A stretch of 13,607 nucleotides of DNA from an uncultured Eubacteriales bacterium. Its GTDB lineage: Bacteria > Bacillota > Clostridia > Oscillospirales > Oscillospiraceae. Made by a program: the position numbers and the translations under genes. The notes beneath the pieces were generated by a model. The model was not told the origin of the DNA. It ran no database searches and was given only the letters and a program-made list of their open reading frames with translations. The stretch is from contig URDJ01000059.1 in NCBI GenBank assembly GCA_900546615.1, positions 1 to 13,607 on the forward strand, written 5' to 3'. Below are positions 13,556 to 13,607 of the stretch, one piece after another; the first letter of the stretch is position 1, and each line of letters starts with the position of its first letter.

Positions 13556-13595
13556 CCTGTCGCAGAATGGAAAAATTCTGCGGCAGGTTTTCTTT
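13556..13595 (+). terminator. Strong intrinsic terminator at the window end
   Basis: CCTGTCGCAGAAT (13556-13568) pairs with ATTCTGCGGCAGG (13575-13587) over 13 positions with one G-U pair, around GGAAAA, followed by TTTTCTTT. It is a clear terminator in the plus direction, behind the XRE relic, so it may belong to the element that relic came from. Confidence 0.85.
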
Positions 13596-13607
13596 AGCTG
13601 GGAAAGA

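Noticed and set aside
1..13607. CRISPR arrays, insertion sequences, rRNA genes, replication origin
   Set aside because: No regularly spaced repeats, transposase frames, rRNA segments or DnaA-box clusters were seen on reading both strands.

Overview
The window looks like chromosomal DNA of an anaerobic, GC-rich Firmicute of class Clostridia. The evidence is a Re-type citrate synthase with an isopropylmalate synthase fold, a T-box leader, a DUF4364 protein, an RsiV-like ECF sigma/anti-sigma pair, strong Shine-Dalgarno sites, frequent ATA and AGG codons, and tRNA-Gly(CCC) with an encoded CCA. No genus is claimed. Most genes lie on the minus strand.

Layout. 1-1850 (+): the last codons of a probable glutamate dehydrogenase, a MerR-family regulator 13 nt after it, a hairpin, and a class I methyltransferase with its own promoter; it converges on the next operon at a symmetric terminator. 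1865-3850 (-): an operon of ECF sigma factor, membrane anti-sigma factor and lipoprotein. 3864-4083 (-): tRNA-Gly(CCC), its terminator, a second hairpin, and an odd 61-nt near-perfect inverted repeat abutting the tRNA 3' end. 4111-8407 (-): a three-gene operon of Re-citrate synthase, aconitase and isocitrate dehydrogenase, joined by ATGA or near-ATGA stop/start overlaps, which together convert oxaloacetate and acetyl-CoA to 2-oxoglutarate. 8622-10470 (-): a beta-eliminating lyase resembling tyrosine phenol-lyase, behind a strong promoter and a T-box riboswitch whose specifier reads UAC (Tyr). 10543-12177 (-): a DUF4364 gene overlapping asnA (aspartate-ammonia ligase). 12278-13091 (+): a cysteine-rich protein of unknown function. 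13103-13595: a 53-residue small protein, a decayed XRE regulator relic, and a strong terminator.

Physiologically the window is rich in nitrogen and carbon-skeleton genes. The citrate branch makes 2-oxoglutarate, the glutamate dehydrogenase at the edge would aminate it, AsnA uses free ammonia, and the lyase family releases or fixes ammonia, pyruvate and phenol.

The most unusual element is the Tyr T-box on the lyase gene. T-boxes normally switch on biosynthesis, uptake or aminoacyl-tRNA synthetases when the cognate tRNA is uncharged, so a purely tyrosine-degrading enzyme would be a paradoxical target. The enzyme also lacks an arginine and a lysine that are conserved around PLP in the reference enzymes as I recall them. 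The pair may mark a re-purposed or biosynthetic lyase.
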